DNA of 64,000 nucleotides from Lindgomyces ingoldianus (lineage: Eukaryota; Ascomycota; Dothideomycetes; Pleosporales; Lindgomycetaceae): positions 76,548 through 140,547 of the forward strand of contig NW_022985174.1 in assembly GCF_010093535.1 (NCBI RefSeq), given 5' to 3'. Below, piece by piece: positions 1 to 11,329 of the stretch (positions are counted from its first letter, which is position 1; every line of letters begins with the position of its first letter). Position numbers and translations under genes: made by a program. Below the pieces are notes generated by a model. It was not told where the DNA came from, did no database searches, and saw only the letters and a list, made by a program, of their open reading frames with translations.

Positions 1-2090
1 CCAGGTCGTAGGCCACATTAACTTCATCCGTAGCAGCATTAACAGCACCAATGAAGGTGTTTTCTGAGATGTTCGGTAGATGTCCTTTGTACTTCAACCA
101 GGGTCCAGCGGCAGATATTGTGTCTGTTGTACATTGGCCTTTCACTTTGTACAGGACTCGAAGGGACGTAAGCTCTGAGTTTGGAAAAGCGGGGAAAGGA
201 TCTAGTTTCGCTAAACGTGTAGACTTCGGATCAATGGAGACTTCAACAGATGGTTCAGGGAAGCCTGGAGTAGGGAAGAAATCCGGGTTTCCTTCGGAAA
301 AACCAGCAGAAGGGAGATCGGAACCCTTTGGCGGTGAGAATTTGAAAGGGGTACCGGAGGCTGTTGGGATCGAGTCAGTGATTGGATTGAAGGTCGTGGA
401 ACCCGAATAGGACATTGCAGTAATGAGTTCCGGGGACGCAAGAAAGTTCATAGTTGCACGGTTGCCATCGTTGCGACCCGGGAAATTGCGGTTGTAGGAG
501 GTGAAGATGGCGTTGGACTCGCCCTTTTTAATTCCATCTGTACGGGTCCATTGCCCAATGCAAGGACCACAAGCATTTGCGAGAACGGTACCACCTGCAG
601 AGGAAAAGGTAGAGAGGGTATCATCACGATCCAGAGTAGCGCGGATCTGTTCACTGCCTGGAGTTATAAAAAAATCAACCTTGGGTTTCAGACCAGCAGC
701 GGAGGCTTGCTTTACAAGTTCCTCGGAGCGGGTCATATCCTGGTAAGAACTGTTCGTGCAGCTTCCAATGAGGCCAGCGTTAAACTTCTTGGGCCAGTCC
801 TGCTCCTCGACTAATGATTTGAATCTCGAGAGTGGGGTTGAAAGATCGGGTGTGAAGGGGCCATTAATATGGGGCTCGAGGGCGGAGAGATTGATGGTAA
901 CCACTTTGTCATACACGGCCTCAGGGTCAGCACGCAGTAAGTTCATGGCCATAGGTGCTGAAGCAATGTTAGAAGCAGCCTTAGCGATCGGCCCACGGTG
1001 AGTTGCTTCTAGATATGGAACGTGCGCGGGAGAGAATGGGAACAGAGAACTTGTCGCGCCGACTTCAGCGCCCATGTTGCATATCGTCGCCATGCCGGTG
1101 CAGCTCAGAGATTGTACACCAGGACCGAAGTACTCGAGGATGAATCCTGTTCCGCCCTGGAAGCCTGTTAGAATAATACCTGGCTGGATTCGAGAATATT
1201 CCCTACCCGGACAGTAAGCTGGCCAGCAAGACTCAGAATGACGTCTTTCGGAGAAGCCCAGCCTGTCAATTCACCCTCAAGCCTAACTCCTAATATCCTG
1301 GGTGCTTTAAGTTCCCAAGGCGCGTCGACTAGGGCATCAACGGCGTCCGCACCACCAACACCAATGGCGATAGCGCCCAGACCACCCGCATTTGGGGTAT
1401 GGCTATCTGTCCCAAGCATCATCAACCCAGGTGCAGAGTAGTTCTCCAGAACGGACTGGTGGATGATACCAGCCCCAGGAGGCCAGAATTCAATACCGTA
1501 TTTCTTCGCAGCGGATTCGAGAAATTCGAAGACCTCTTTGTTACCGGCTATCGAATTAGGCAAATCTGCATCCGCACCCTTTTCTCCCACAATCATATGG
1601 TCGCAGTGTATGCTTGCTGGAACAGCAGTCGACGCAAGACCACAGGACATGAATTGGAGCAAAGCCATTTGGGCCGAGGCATCTTGCATAGCAACCCGGT
1701 CAGGCTTGAGCTTGAGATTTGCATTTCCTCTGATTTCTTTGCAATTATTTGTATTTGAAAGCAGCGACTCTTCGACGTGATCCAAATGCGAATAAAGGAT
1801 CTTCTCTGCTAGTGTCAACTTCCGCGAATCTCCCAATACCCTTCGTACTTCATGGAGCTTTGTAATGAGTCTGTGGTATGGCGGCGTTCGCGACACAATA
1901 TCTACTTCGGGCTGAGGAGACACGGAGTTTTTGGTGGCCAGCCATCGCCTTGCTGGGCATGAGACCGAGATAGGCTGAGAAAATTAGCATTGAGAAAGGG
2001 TCATACAGAGTTCAAAGACCTGGTACAAGATACAATTCGACTTACCCTCCAATTGATAGCCTGGGTAGCCCGCAATGGTTTCGCCCGCAT
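1..2090 (-). CDS. Mitochondrial aconitate hydratase, Aco2/AcoB-like (3' end beyond left edge)
   Basis: Aconitase family [4Fe-4S] dehydratase; isomerises citrate to isocitrate in mitochondria, and some fungal paralogues act on homocitrate in lysine synthesis. Exons run 2090-2046, 1974-1207 and 1156-1 (continuing off the window), with introns of 71 and 50 bases that keep the frame. The start at 2090 gives a basic mitochondrial presequence ([15 protein letters not shown]). Family motifs follow in order: [59 protein letters not shown], then the cluster cysteines GSCTNSS and [11 protein letters not shown], and [11 protein letters not shown]. It differs from the housekeeping enzyme in places: [14 protein letters not shown] near the left edge, where the main aconitases have His-Ile-Ser-Met-Ala. 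This suggests the second, Aco2-type paralogue. Family assignment is certain; paralogue and substrate are inferred. Confidence 0.9.
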
Positions 2091-2559
2091 CCTGGAGGAA
2101 TTTGTCGTGAGAGGGCCGAAATTCTCCAATTGCGAAGTCGGCCACGCTATCAGTCGATACGATCGCCAAGCTCTAGGGAAATCATCGGCCAATCACATGC
2201 GGCTTCAAGTAATCATAGCAACAACAGGCAATCGAACCAATAACACGAAGGATTTCATTGAAGCAATAGCTACAAAAGCGAGCAAGCCCTCTGGGGTGGT
2301 ATTATCGAACACTATGCGCAAACCTTGCGTTGGCTGACAATCAAAGAGGAGAGCCTTGGCTTTGGGAGTTCAAATTGGTGCATATACCTACGAAAGGCAC
2401 TATCAAGGGTTTTAAGGTTGACTAGCAGAGACTCAGTCGTCCAATGCCTTGCTCAGGGCAATGCTGCCAACATCTCTTGTCTTGGTCAATCATTTTTAGA
2501 TCGACCTCAAGTCGGAAGATGAACTGTTCTCTTGAGATGTATAGCCCCGGGAAGACTAC
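2091..2559. other. Intergenic: aconitase promoter side / KH gene 3' side
   Basis: No coding region recognised. The aconitase and KH-domain genes are in tandem on the minus strand, so this interval should hold the aconitase promoter and the 3' UTR of the KH gene. No clear TATA box was found. Confidence 0.5.
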
Positions 2560-4580
2560 TTACAAGCCCGGAGGTGGTGGTACCTGCGGGGAATTAGTCT
2601 GAGGAAGTGGTAGAAAACGAAGGTAGCTCACTGAGTGGTACGATCCAGGAGGTGATCCCGCTGGCAGCGGCGGCGGAGGCGCAGCACCAGGAGGAGGAGG
2701 CGGAGGAGGCGCTGTATCAGACGGTGGTGGTGGGGGAGGAGGGGGGGCAACCGTCGTTCCAGGTGGCGGAGATTGCTGAGAGGCTGCCTGACCACCATAG
2801 TACTGATTGTACATAGCCATATATGCGTCATACCCACCATATGCCGCATAGGGGTCCTGCCCGTTTTGGTAGTATTGTTGAGCGTATTGAGTCCAATAAG
2901 CTGCAGTATAGTCTTGACTACCCTGGACTGGGGTGGCGACGGTAGGTGCAGCGGGTGGCGCATCATTTCGGCCACCATAACCACCACTGTAGCCAACCCC
3001 GTACCCATAGCTCTGGCTTCGCTCGCGGTCGCCGCGATCTCCATATCCTGGGCGTCCATCTCCGCCATAACGATGTTGAGGGGGGCGTTCTTTGAATTTC
3101 TCATACTCCCTCTTTACGTTGGTGAGAAGCTCATAGCACAAGTCTTTAGCTGTTTGTACCATGGCAGGGTCTGGCCCTCTGTCTCCTGTTAGCGAATGAA
3201 GTCCTGGGAGAACTAGAAGACTGACGCGACGTGGAGGTACATGGGCTCGTCACTCTCTTGACCAGATTGGGGCTCCATGAATCCAGAACCACGGCCCTTG
3301 ATCTGTACCTTGCAACGGGTTTCTTGCTGGATGTACTTGACATTTTGCCCTCCTTGGCCGACAACTTGTGCCCGCAAGTTGAAACCACTGATTGGTTCAA
3401 GATCGACTGGGATCTTCTCCTCCGGCCATTTGCGCTGCGATTTATCAGCATTTCTCAAAATGTATATAGAAACAGTTAGTATATACTCGACCAAATTCAT
3501 CCCGCTCGATGTTGTCAGGTTCGCGACCGCGACGGAATCTACGTTCATCAACGAGGTTTGGCAAATCCTGTTTCATTAATTCCTCAATCTTAGCAACCGC
3601 CTTCTCTAGACCTTCTTTTGAAGTGCTAGTGATGTGAAGATAGAGCGGGGGTGCCTGAGTATGTTAGACAGAATACTATTCAGGCCCAAAGGATGTACCT
3701 ACCGCAGCAGTTGCCATGCTCTTATCGGGGTAGTACTCTCCTCGGGTTGTGACATCTTGTAATCGCATAAGCAGGGCATTCTAAACAGGTTCAGTAGTAA
3801 TAGGTGGTGTAGCGTACCGGCACCAGTATCTTCCTTGATCTAGATGTCACACGTTTAATGTCAGCAGGTGCAAAATGGAGTGAGCGCTAGACAGCTAGAC
3901 GACGGGGTAAGCTTCCACTCCCTAAACAAGAGGGAGTAAGAGATGCAAACGCAAGGAATTCTGACCCTACGGCTACGGAGAAGCTACGGATAGCGTTCCT
4001 CGCCGCAACAGGGGAGGAGTGAAGAAATTGGTCCTGAGAGAATCAGTCGGACGACAGGAGTGAATTACCGTTTTTTGTGTAGCTCCTTTGGTCAGTGTAT
4101 AGCGATTGCGCAGATCATTGACTTCAATGTCCTTGATGTAGTCGCCGTCCTGTTGGTAGATCTCGCCACTAACAGCAGCGCCTTTACTCGGAGGGGATTT
4201 CGTACTCGTAGGAGTAAGGCTCTGTATGCAACGTGAGTTAAAGGTTCCAGAGACAGCAAAAGGGCAAGGGCACATACAGATCGAATAGGCGGGACATCAA
4301 CTGTCTGAATGCTCTTCTTAGCCTGGATGGACGCAGCAATCCTGGCAGCAGCTGCTGCTGCTGCCGCTGCTGCTGCACCGGGTGGACCAGCCGGACCGGA
4401 GTTTCTGCCCGCGGTTGAAGGACTGTCGGTGGAGTCGCGAGCAATCGGGCTTCGGCTGCGCACCACAGAGTCGGACGCGCGCGTCGAGGGCGAGCGGGAA
4501 CGTCGATCGAAGCGTGAGCGTGAGGATAGCTCAGGCTCACCTCTATCAAAGCGCGAGCGCGGTCGCGGGTTGTCAGACAT
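2560..4580 (-). CDS. KH-domain RNA-binding protein, KHDC4/BLOM7-like
   Basis: Probable nuclear RNA-binding splicing factor related to animal KHDC4 (BLOM7). Seven exons: 4580-4278, 4221-4069, 3839-3818, 3755-3703, 3654-3487, 3434-3226, 3178-2560; the total is 1527 bases, 508 residues, divisible by three. The N-terminus is Arg/Ser-rich with an Ala run followed by AAAARIAASIQAKKSI. A first KH-like unit reads NDLRNRYTLTKGATQKT, IKEDTGAD, VTTRGEYYPDKSMAT; a second KH reads FNLRAQVVGQGGQNVKYIQQ and VQIKGRGSGFMEPQSG. The C-terminus is Gly/Tyr- then Pro-rich, ending VPPPPGL. The exon at 3839-3818 is only 22 bases. The acceptor before 3178 is the second of two CAGs (GGAGACAG), the one that restores the conserved LHVAGPDP. 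It is not the branchpoint protein Msl5/SF1, whose KH sequence differs and which has zinc knuckles. Confidence 0.85.
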
Positions 4581-4882
4581 GTTGTGCGTCTGTTCTAGTG
4601 CATGCGGTTGCTAGCGGGGCGGAGGAGCTCAGGGCTGGAGTCGATGTGAAAAGTCGTGAAGGCTCAAGCGAAGCATGCGAGGACTCTGCCTAAGCCTGTT
4701 TTAGGTTAGTGTCTTGGCGGGGCTTCACTTCCCGAGCCACAAGCATTCGCGCGGGAGGTTGCCGAAACCGGGGACGAAATTGTGCTCTGATTCATCTATC
4801 CTCCACCTCTTTGTGCGTCCACAACCGCACTGAATACTCTACCAACTGCTCAATTGGTCGCGCTGAACTTGCTCCTCCCGTC
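4581..4882. promoter_or_regulatory. Shared divergent promoter, KHDC4-like gene / ILV6
   Basis: A 302-base interval between two divergent start codons. It is open in the ILV6 frame from about 4709, but the mitochondrial presequence begins at the Met at 4883, so the upstream in-frame stretch is read as 5' UTR. No exact TGACTCA (Gcn4/CPC1) site seen. Confidence 0.5.
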
Positions 4883-5930
4883 ATGGCGTCACGGCGGGCT
4901 CTCCATGCCTTGCCTCTCCACACTCTTCTCCGTCCTCAGTGCTCCAGAAGCTTGCTGCAGTCGGAACGGTTCTCCAGCTCTTCGTCCACCCAAGCGTTAG
5001 CATACAAAGCGCTCCACCGCCGCATTGCCCCCCTCCCGACCGATGACCGTCCTCCCGCGTGGTCTGCACAGGCCGCTGTCAGCAGCATTCTCTATGAAAC
5101 CCCGCTCCCCTCTCAAGCCCCGCCGAAACGTCATATCCTGAACTGCTTGGTGCAGAATGAGCCCGGTGTGCTGTCTCGTGTGTCTGGTATTCTTGCCGCC
5201 CGCGGTTTCAACATTGACAGCTTGGTTGTTTGCAATACCGAGGTGGACGACCTCTCCCGTATGACAATTGTGCTCCAAGGTCAGGACGGAGTAGTCGAGC
5301 AAGCCCGCCGTCAGCTGGAGGATCTTGTTCCGGTATGGGCGGTACTGGACTACACAGCAGCCCCCCTCGTACAGCGGGAACTTCTCCTTGCGAAGATATC
5401 AATACTTGGTCCAGAGTACTTTGAAGAGTTACTTGCCCACCATCGGGAGATGGCACACATGCCAGATGAGATCGAGGGGGTTTATGAACCAGCGGAACTA
5501 TCAGATGCGGAGCGCGAAGCCTTTGCTGATGCAGCGGCTCGCGAATCTCTAAGAAAGAATTTTCATCCAAGCAACCTAGCCGTTAGTCAAGCGCTGAGAC
5601 ACAAACACGAGCATCTTCGGGCCATCACCTTCCTGACACATCAGTTTGGTGGCAAAGTGCTTGATATCAGCACTAATAACTGCATTGTAGAGGTGTCTGC
5701 AAAGTCGACTAGGATTGATTCTTTCATGAAATTGATTGCTCCCTTTGGAATCCTCGAGTCGGCGAGGACAGGTTAGTTACCCCTACAGAACGTCCTGGTT
5801 TTTGGAAACACTGACTAATTTTGCTGTAGGCCTCATGGCTTTGCCACGTTCTCCGCTCCACGGACCAAACGAGGTTGAAGAGAAGGAAGCCCAGGATGTT
5901 GTGGACCAGAGCACACTTCCCCCAGGTTAA
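4883..5930 (+). CDS. ILV6: Acetolactate synthase regulatory (small) subunit
   Basis: Mitochondrial regulatory subunit of acetohydroxyacid synthase, the first common step of valine, leucine and isoleucine synthesis; it binds the catalytic subunit (Ilv2) and confers valine feedback inhibition. Exons 4883-5771 and 5830-5930 (intron of 58 bases, gttagt..tgtag) give 329 residues, a normal fungal length. The N-terminus is a Ser/Arg/Leu-rich import signal. From about residue 90 comes the ACT domain: HILNCLVQNEPGVLSRVSG, then AARGFNIDSLVV. The C-terminal ALS small-subunit domain follows (HEHLRAITFLTHQFGGKV, DISTNNCIVEVSAK, FGILESARTGLMALPRSP). The start at 4883 was chosen because an import signal follows it. 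The catalytic subunit is not in the window. Identification is firm. Confidence 0.95.
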
Positions 5931-7772
5931 GTCTATCTTCCACCCTTTGCTTGGATTTTTTGGAGTCATCTGAGTTTGGCGGAAAGGCGTTCTCTCGACC
6001 CCTTGTACATACCTCCACGATGGCCTGATATCCTAGTGCAGATATAAAACAGTTTCTCCAAGTGATGCCAGGCCATATCAAGCCGTATCACTAAAATGTG
6101 TCATTTCAAGGGACAGCATGATCTGCCCATAGTCAGCTCTCGTCCTCTTCAGCTTCGCCTCCGAGTATGTTTGCCTCAAGAGGTCCGGTAGAATTGATAT
6201 CCGGATGAGACAAGGTCCACCCAGCCTAACGGCGACAAGAAAGCACATATCACTCCACCGTTTTCCGACACCTGGGCACATCCAGTCAAATTCTTTATTC
6301 GATGCACCTGTGGTATGAATAATGTACTGTTTTGTGAGCTTCCACAAACCACGGCTTGGCTGAACCCTGCATCTGTTGAAGTATCCATGGACAACGGAAT
6401 GGCTTTTGGTCCTCCGTGGAGAGCTGTCGTACCGGCCGCTGCACCTCTCATGCAGACGAGAAGAGAAATTGGGGCTTTGATGGAGCGACCTTTATGGAAT
6501 TATTAATTAATGGAACAGTCGCTTGACAGGACATTGTACCAATACAACTAGGCGATTGCGCATCGTGGCCGTATGCTCAATTCTGCTAGGGGCATAAGGT
6601 TGAGTCTCTATCTCAGGAGCTTGGTGGGAGACTGTAGTACATTTAGTATCATGAGAGAAAAGGCCCTCGACTTGATGTTGTATAGGTTCTGTCGCTCGTA
6701 TAGCAATATACGGGACGAGTCGGCTTTCCCACAAAAATACATCGAACTGTCTGATCTCGATGCAATTCCTCTCACCGGTGATGGTCGATAAATAATACGA
6801 GCATTTAGAGTGGAAGGATTCGTGTAGAGAGCCGCATATGGCAACCCGCTATCCGTCCCTGCAGGGGGTAACAAGTGCGAGAAATCATATGGATGCGTCA
6901 CTCATGTGCAGTTGAGCAGCATTCCAACGCACGTGAGCATTTCATGTCCGGGAATTCAGCTTACATTGACAAGCGAGGTTGTATGTGAGCTGAAGGGTTT
7001 TCCAAGAGTTTTCAAGCGGTTGGTAGTCCGTCGTCAAACCCTCTGGGGCTTTACAGACACGCGATATCCCATGACGATGCTTTTCCTTGCGGCGAACGGC
7101 AGTGGCCCATCACTGCAATCGCGACGGCGAAGTCGGCAGACCGAGAACGCGCTCAGATAACAAATCGACCCAAGCGTCTTTGATTTGATGCAACACATGA
7201 TAAGTCAGTCACAGGTTGCAAGGATCCCATGCCCGCCATCCATGTTCTCTTCCAGATCCCCGATCGGAGGAGCATCTCTCATGTTATCTTCACTCACTCA
7301 ACACTTTCCTGCATTCACTGGCGCCCGTCACTCTTTCCCTCTTTCCCTCTTTCTCCCCGCTCTTTTCCTTTGTGAATGAGCAATTGATCATTGATTATTT
7401 GTTCTCGCGCTACGTCATACTTACACGACCTCTTCGCGATCCACAGGTACCTCATTTGGGAGGAGGCGCGACAGGAGCTCGCCTCTAAAGCGCAACAGCG
7501 CCCTGCAAACATACAAACCGCCAACCGCTCCGAGGGTACGGTCTCCTCTGTGAATTGTGATTTCCCTTGGTCAATTGCCCTCTTTTTACTTCGCATTCTA
7601 TTCTTGTCCTCCTCGGTGCTGTGGTCTAGCAATACCTGTTTTCATTTTTCCTGCCGTTTAACTGTGAGCTCCCATTAGGTCCAGGACTTGTGTAACGACG
7701 TACAAAGAAGTTGCCGTATGCCAGCCAAGGAAATTTTGCAGAGTACCAGAATTCTGGGCTCCACAGGAGGAT
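5931..7772. other. Intergenic 1.8 kb, leader of the Vtc5-like gene
   Basis: No gene recognised on either strand; reading frames here are short and unrelated to known families. 7290-7640 is CT-rich (runs such as tccctctttccctctttctcc), typical of a fungal 5' leader, and leads into the Vtc5-like gene. Confidence 0.5.
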
Positions 7773-10685
7773 ATGAAATACGGGGACACCTTGCGCCAGC
7801 GGTCAATACCGGAATGGGTTCACTGTGAGTACATCCACCGCCTGTCCTACACAGGCTAATCCGGTAGTCAACATCGACTATGATTATCTCAAGGACCTGA
7901 TCAAACACCAGACCACCCCGGGCGCCGGTAAAGCTGTGTCGATCCCAGGGCAAGAGGAGCCAATGGAGAGAGCTTTTGGGGACACTTTCTTCCGAGTCTT
8001 GAAGGCGCAGCACGATCGCATCAACCTATTCATAAAGAGCAAAAGCGGGGAAATTGAGCGAAGGGTGGACCACATCAGCAAGCGATTGTTGCAACTCCAG
8101 GCACGTCAGACTGCGGACAGTCCGGGGACACGGCTGCCGGCAAGGACGGTTGAGAAGTATGCAAAAATTGATGCGGACGTTACCAAGTAAGTCTATGTGC
8201 CCGGTCAAACAGGACGCATCCGCCGTCCGTTACCACGTGTGCCACTAATAATGACAAGGGCCGGCGAAGAGATTCGATCCTTATCGAGGTTTCGGGTCGC
8301 TCAGTGCACTGGATTCCACAAAATACTGAAGAAATACAAACGATGGACAAGAGACCTGGAGCTTGAGCGTTGTTTTAGGGAGGAAATTATTGAGAGCCCA
8401 GAAAGCTTCTTTGAACTAGACCTTGGGTATCTTCTCGATCAATACATCGATGTTCTCGGTGCTCTTCGGGCACCCTTTGATAGTTCTAAGGCAAGGACTT
8501 CGTCCGGCGAAACGGGAAAGAACGCATTCCCTTCCTCCCAAAATGACGCAAACGTCCCGGCACGATTTTCCAAGGCTGTTGAAGAGGGGTCAGAGTTGGA
8601 CTTTGATATTTCCTTGGCTACAATACCTCTTGGAGCTCAAGGTAGCAAAGCCACATATTGGGTACACCCGGACCACATTGTTGAAGTCGAGGTAATGCTC
8701 CTCCAGCAAATGCGCCTCTTCACTAGCATCAGCACCAAGGCGTCTAGTTCTCCGAGGGGCTCCCCATGCTCATCACCTGTCCATCGAAAATCATCGGCGA
8801 CGTCCGGCAAGTATTTCGGTAATGAAGGTGAGATTGGCTCGATAATCTTGGATCATCCTGACACTTTTGCGATAAACCAGAATGCAAGCACGGTTGGTTC
8901 AAGCGAGGAGGCCACGGGCACTATCCGAGCTAGGGCGGCTGGCAACGCTCGATGGACTTCTTCTGGAGAAGCAGCAGTGGTAGTCGGACTGGAATCAAAC
9001 CAGAATATCGAGGGCCCGGAGCCCATCAACGTGGCCAAATTGAAGCGCAAACATCTCGAGGCTTTCCTTGAGCCTTTCACGCTTCCACGGACTCGACGAA
9101 ATTCAGCTCTGACCGAACAGGTGGAACAGTCCGAGGATGCTGCGCAAGAAAATACGGCAATGGTTCAGAAATGGCTTATCGACCATGCCAATATCAGACC
9201 GATCGCTGGCTTGTTCGCAAAACGCACCAGATTCGTTGGGCTGCGCAACGGCCCTACCGGTGGCTTATGGGCATATCTAGATCGAGACATATATATGAAA
9301 TCCTCCCTTCACAAAGATCTCAAGAGCAACGAATGGGTTGCTAATGCGCGAGTTGGGTCATCTAGATTCCCTCATGCTGTTTTGGAAGTCCATCGGGAAG
9401 GGAGTCAATCACAAGAGCTTATCCAATTATTGGATCAAAGTCATTTGGTCTGTCCACCCCCTCAAATGCCCCGGGATATGTGCTAACTTTGCCAAAGCTT
9501 GAGCGCGTGCGCGGCTTTTCTCTAGAAATCCACACGGTTTGGACCTGCTGTCAGCCCGAAGCAATGTCAACCCCGCTCTGGGTATGTTACTCTACTCAAG
9601 GATGATCCAACATGACTGACTTGGTATAGATGCCCTTGCTAGATACTGACATTCGAAGAGTACCTGTCCCCGTAAAGAGGCAGTGTAGGAATGCAGGAAG
9701 TGTGTCCGATTCTGCGTCTCAGACCTCACCTCCGCATACAGGAACTTCTGCGACATCAATGACGGATGGCCGGACGAGTCCATGCGCTCTACGAAACGGA
9801 GAATCATCTGCTACGTCAGGACCAGGACTGATTCAAGCTCCGCCACTGCGGGCCTTTCGGAAGAAACCACAACGACCTTACTCAGAATATCTACCGCCGG
9901 TACAAGCTGAAGAGCAACCTCGTACTCGAGGATACTGGAATGAATACGACAACCCAGAATCAGAAGACGAAGGATACTACATATACGTTGACCCGAATGC
10001 GACTATAAAGTTTCCTGGTCAAGAGTTGATGGAAGCGTGGACACGCAAAGCCAAACGCCTCTTCTGCGTTGGCGAGGTTCCTCAGGAATCATCCTTGTTG
10101 TCTACTGCCGAGCTCGGAATCGGTGATGATGGTGATGATGATGATGAGGAGGAGGAGGAGGGGGAGGAGGAGGAGGAGACGGCTGACGAATCCGTCCTCA
10201 CCAGTCTGACGAACTATGGCGCTATTGCTTCGAATCGGCGCACCCCACAACACGAGCACGATGGTTATTTCAGTGGTCTCTTCCGCTCCCTACGCAACCC
10301 GCATCGCGATGTTACCGTTCTGGACACGATGCGGTGGCATTCTGAGCGCGAACGACAGAGCTTCCTTGCCGAGATTCATACTCGACAACATGAGCGCGAG
10401 ATGACAAAATTGCGATTCTACTCAACGTGTCTTGCAGCAGCTGCTATCATTGACATCATCCTCAGCTCTCTGACGATTACGAGTCGCAGGAAGGAAAGGG
10501 GCATTGTAGATGGTGTGATTTTATTTGGCACGATCAGCAACTTGTTGCTGCTTGTTATTGCAGTCCTGAGCATGAAGACGAGGCAAGAGCGTTTAGGGTG
10601 GCTACATCACGTTGTGGTATATGTTATTGCCACCGGGATTGTGGTAATGGATGTCTTGTTGTTAAGGTGGGTTTTGAGTCCCTAG
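7773..10685 (+). CDS. SPX-domain vacuolar transporter chaperone subunit, Vtc5-like
   Basis: Likely accessory subunit of the vacuolar polyphosphate polymerase (VTC complex), related to yeast Vtc5 (YDR089W). Five exons: 7773-7824, 7868-8186, 8259-9447, 9498-9581, 9630-10685; 899 residues. The start at 7773 gives a canonical SPX N-terminus (MKYGDTLRQRSIPEW, then NIDYDYLKDLIK). The SPX inositol-pyrophosphate-binding lysines are visible in TGFHKILKKYKRW. A central VTC-like domain follows (KATYWVHPDHIVEVEV, LERVRGFSLEIHTVW, MPLLDTDIRRVPV). After a tail with a long Asp/Glu run (bases 10125-10178) come three membrane segments (FYSTCLAAAAIIDIILSSL, GVILFGTISNLLLLVIAV, VVVYVIATGIVVMDVLLL). Architecture and length fit Vtc5 better than Vtc2-4, but domain order alone cannot settle which subunit it is. 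Confidence 0.85.
10125..10178 (+). repeat. GAT/GAG trinucleotide repeat coding an acidic run
   Basis: An in-frame (GAT)n then (GAG)n tract in the last exon of the Vtc5-like gene. It encodes Asp/Gly then a Glu-rich stretch just before the membrane segments. Such a tract can vary in length between strains. Confidence 0.8.
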
Positions 10686-11329
10686 GGAAGGATTTCGGGT
10701 TGAATTTTCCGATTGTTAAACTGTCTATGATCCCACATAGTTTTCGCATCTTTTCTGAATATTTTTTACAATTTTTGGATTGTGGAGCTTGGGGTTTCTT
10801 ATATACATGCGACTCCGACTTATGATTTGGATTCGGAAGACACAAGGCTGTATTTAGCAATGCCGTAGATCCATGAGATAATAAGGGGGCTTGAATACGC
10901 CGCACTTTCGAAAGGAATCTTTGGAGAGCTGATGTTTTTGTGCTTCCATGTGCTCTCCGAAAGCGAGCGTGGGGGTCCAGAAGCATGTTCGCTTCGGGCT
11001 AAAGCTGGACCGAAATTCCCAGCGCGGATCTTTCGTCATCCATTGCCAATGCAACACCCAAACTCCCACTCTTCTCCCCCTGCGGCCTCATCCCCATCCA
11101 AAGTGGCCGGAAAATTTGCAACAGCTTTTATACGGCTAGGTATGTTGTCTTAGCAAACCTGCAAGGTGAGTGGGATGCAGCACGATATTCTCCGGTGCGC
11201 ATTTGGCACTAACAAAAGCATGTGAAAGGCCTTGCGCCTCTGTTGGACATATATTTCTGTCCTCATTGATATCGAAGTGGGGTGGACTCGACATTCCTTT
11301 GGTCGGATATCTACAACTTGAGCAATATC
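10686..11329. other. Intergenic, Vtc5-like 3' UTR and GUT2 promoter
   Basis: No coding region supported. It contains the 3' side of the Vtc5-like gene (AT-rich 10690-10830) and the promoter side of the glycerol-3-phosphate dehydrogenase gene. Confidence 0.5.

Noticed and set aside
2607..3192. Several overlapping plus- and minus-strand frames
   Set aside because: Shadows of the Gly/Pro-rich last exon of the KH gene.
4309..4693. Ala- and Arg-rich plus-strand frames
   Set aside because: Antisense to the low-complexity first exon of the KH gene.
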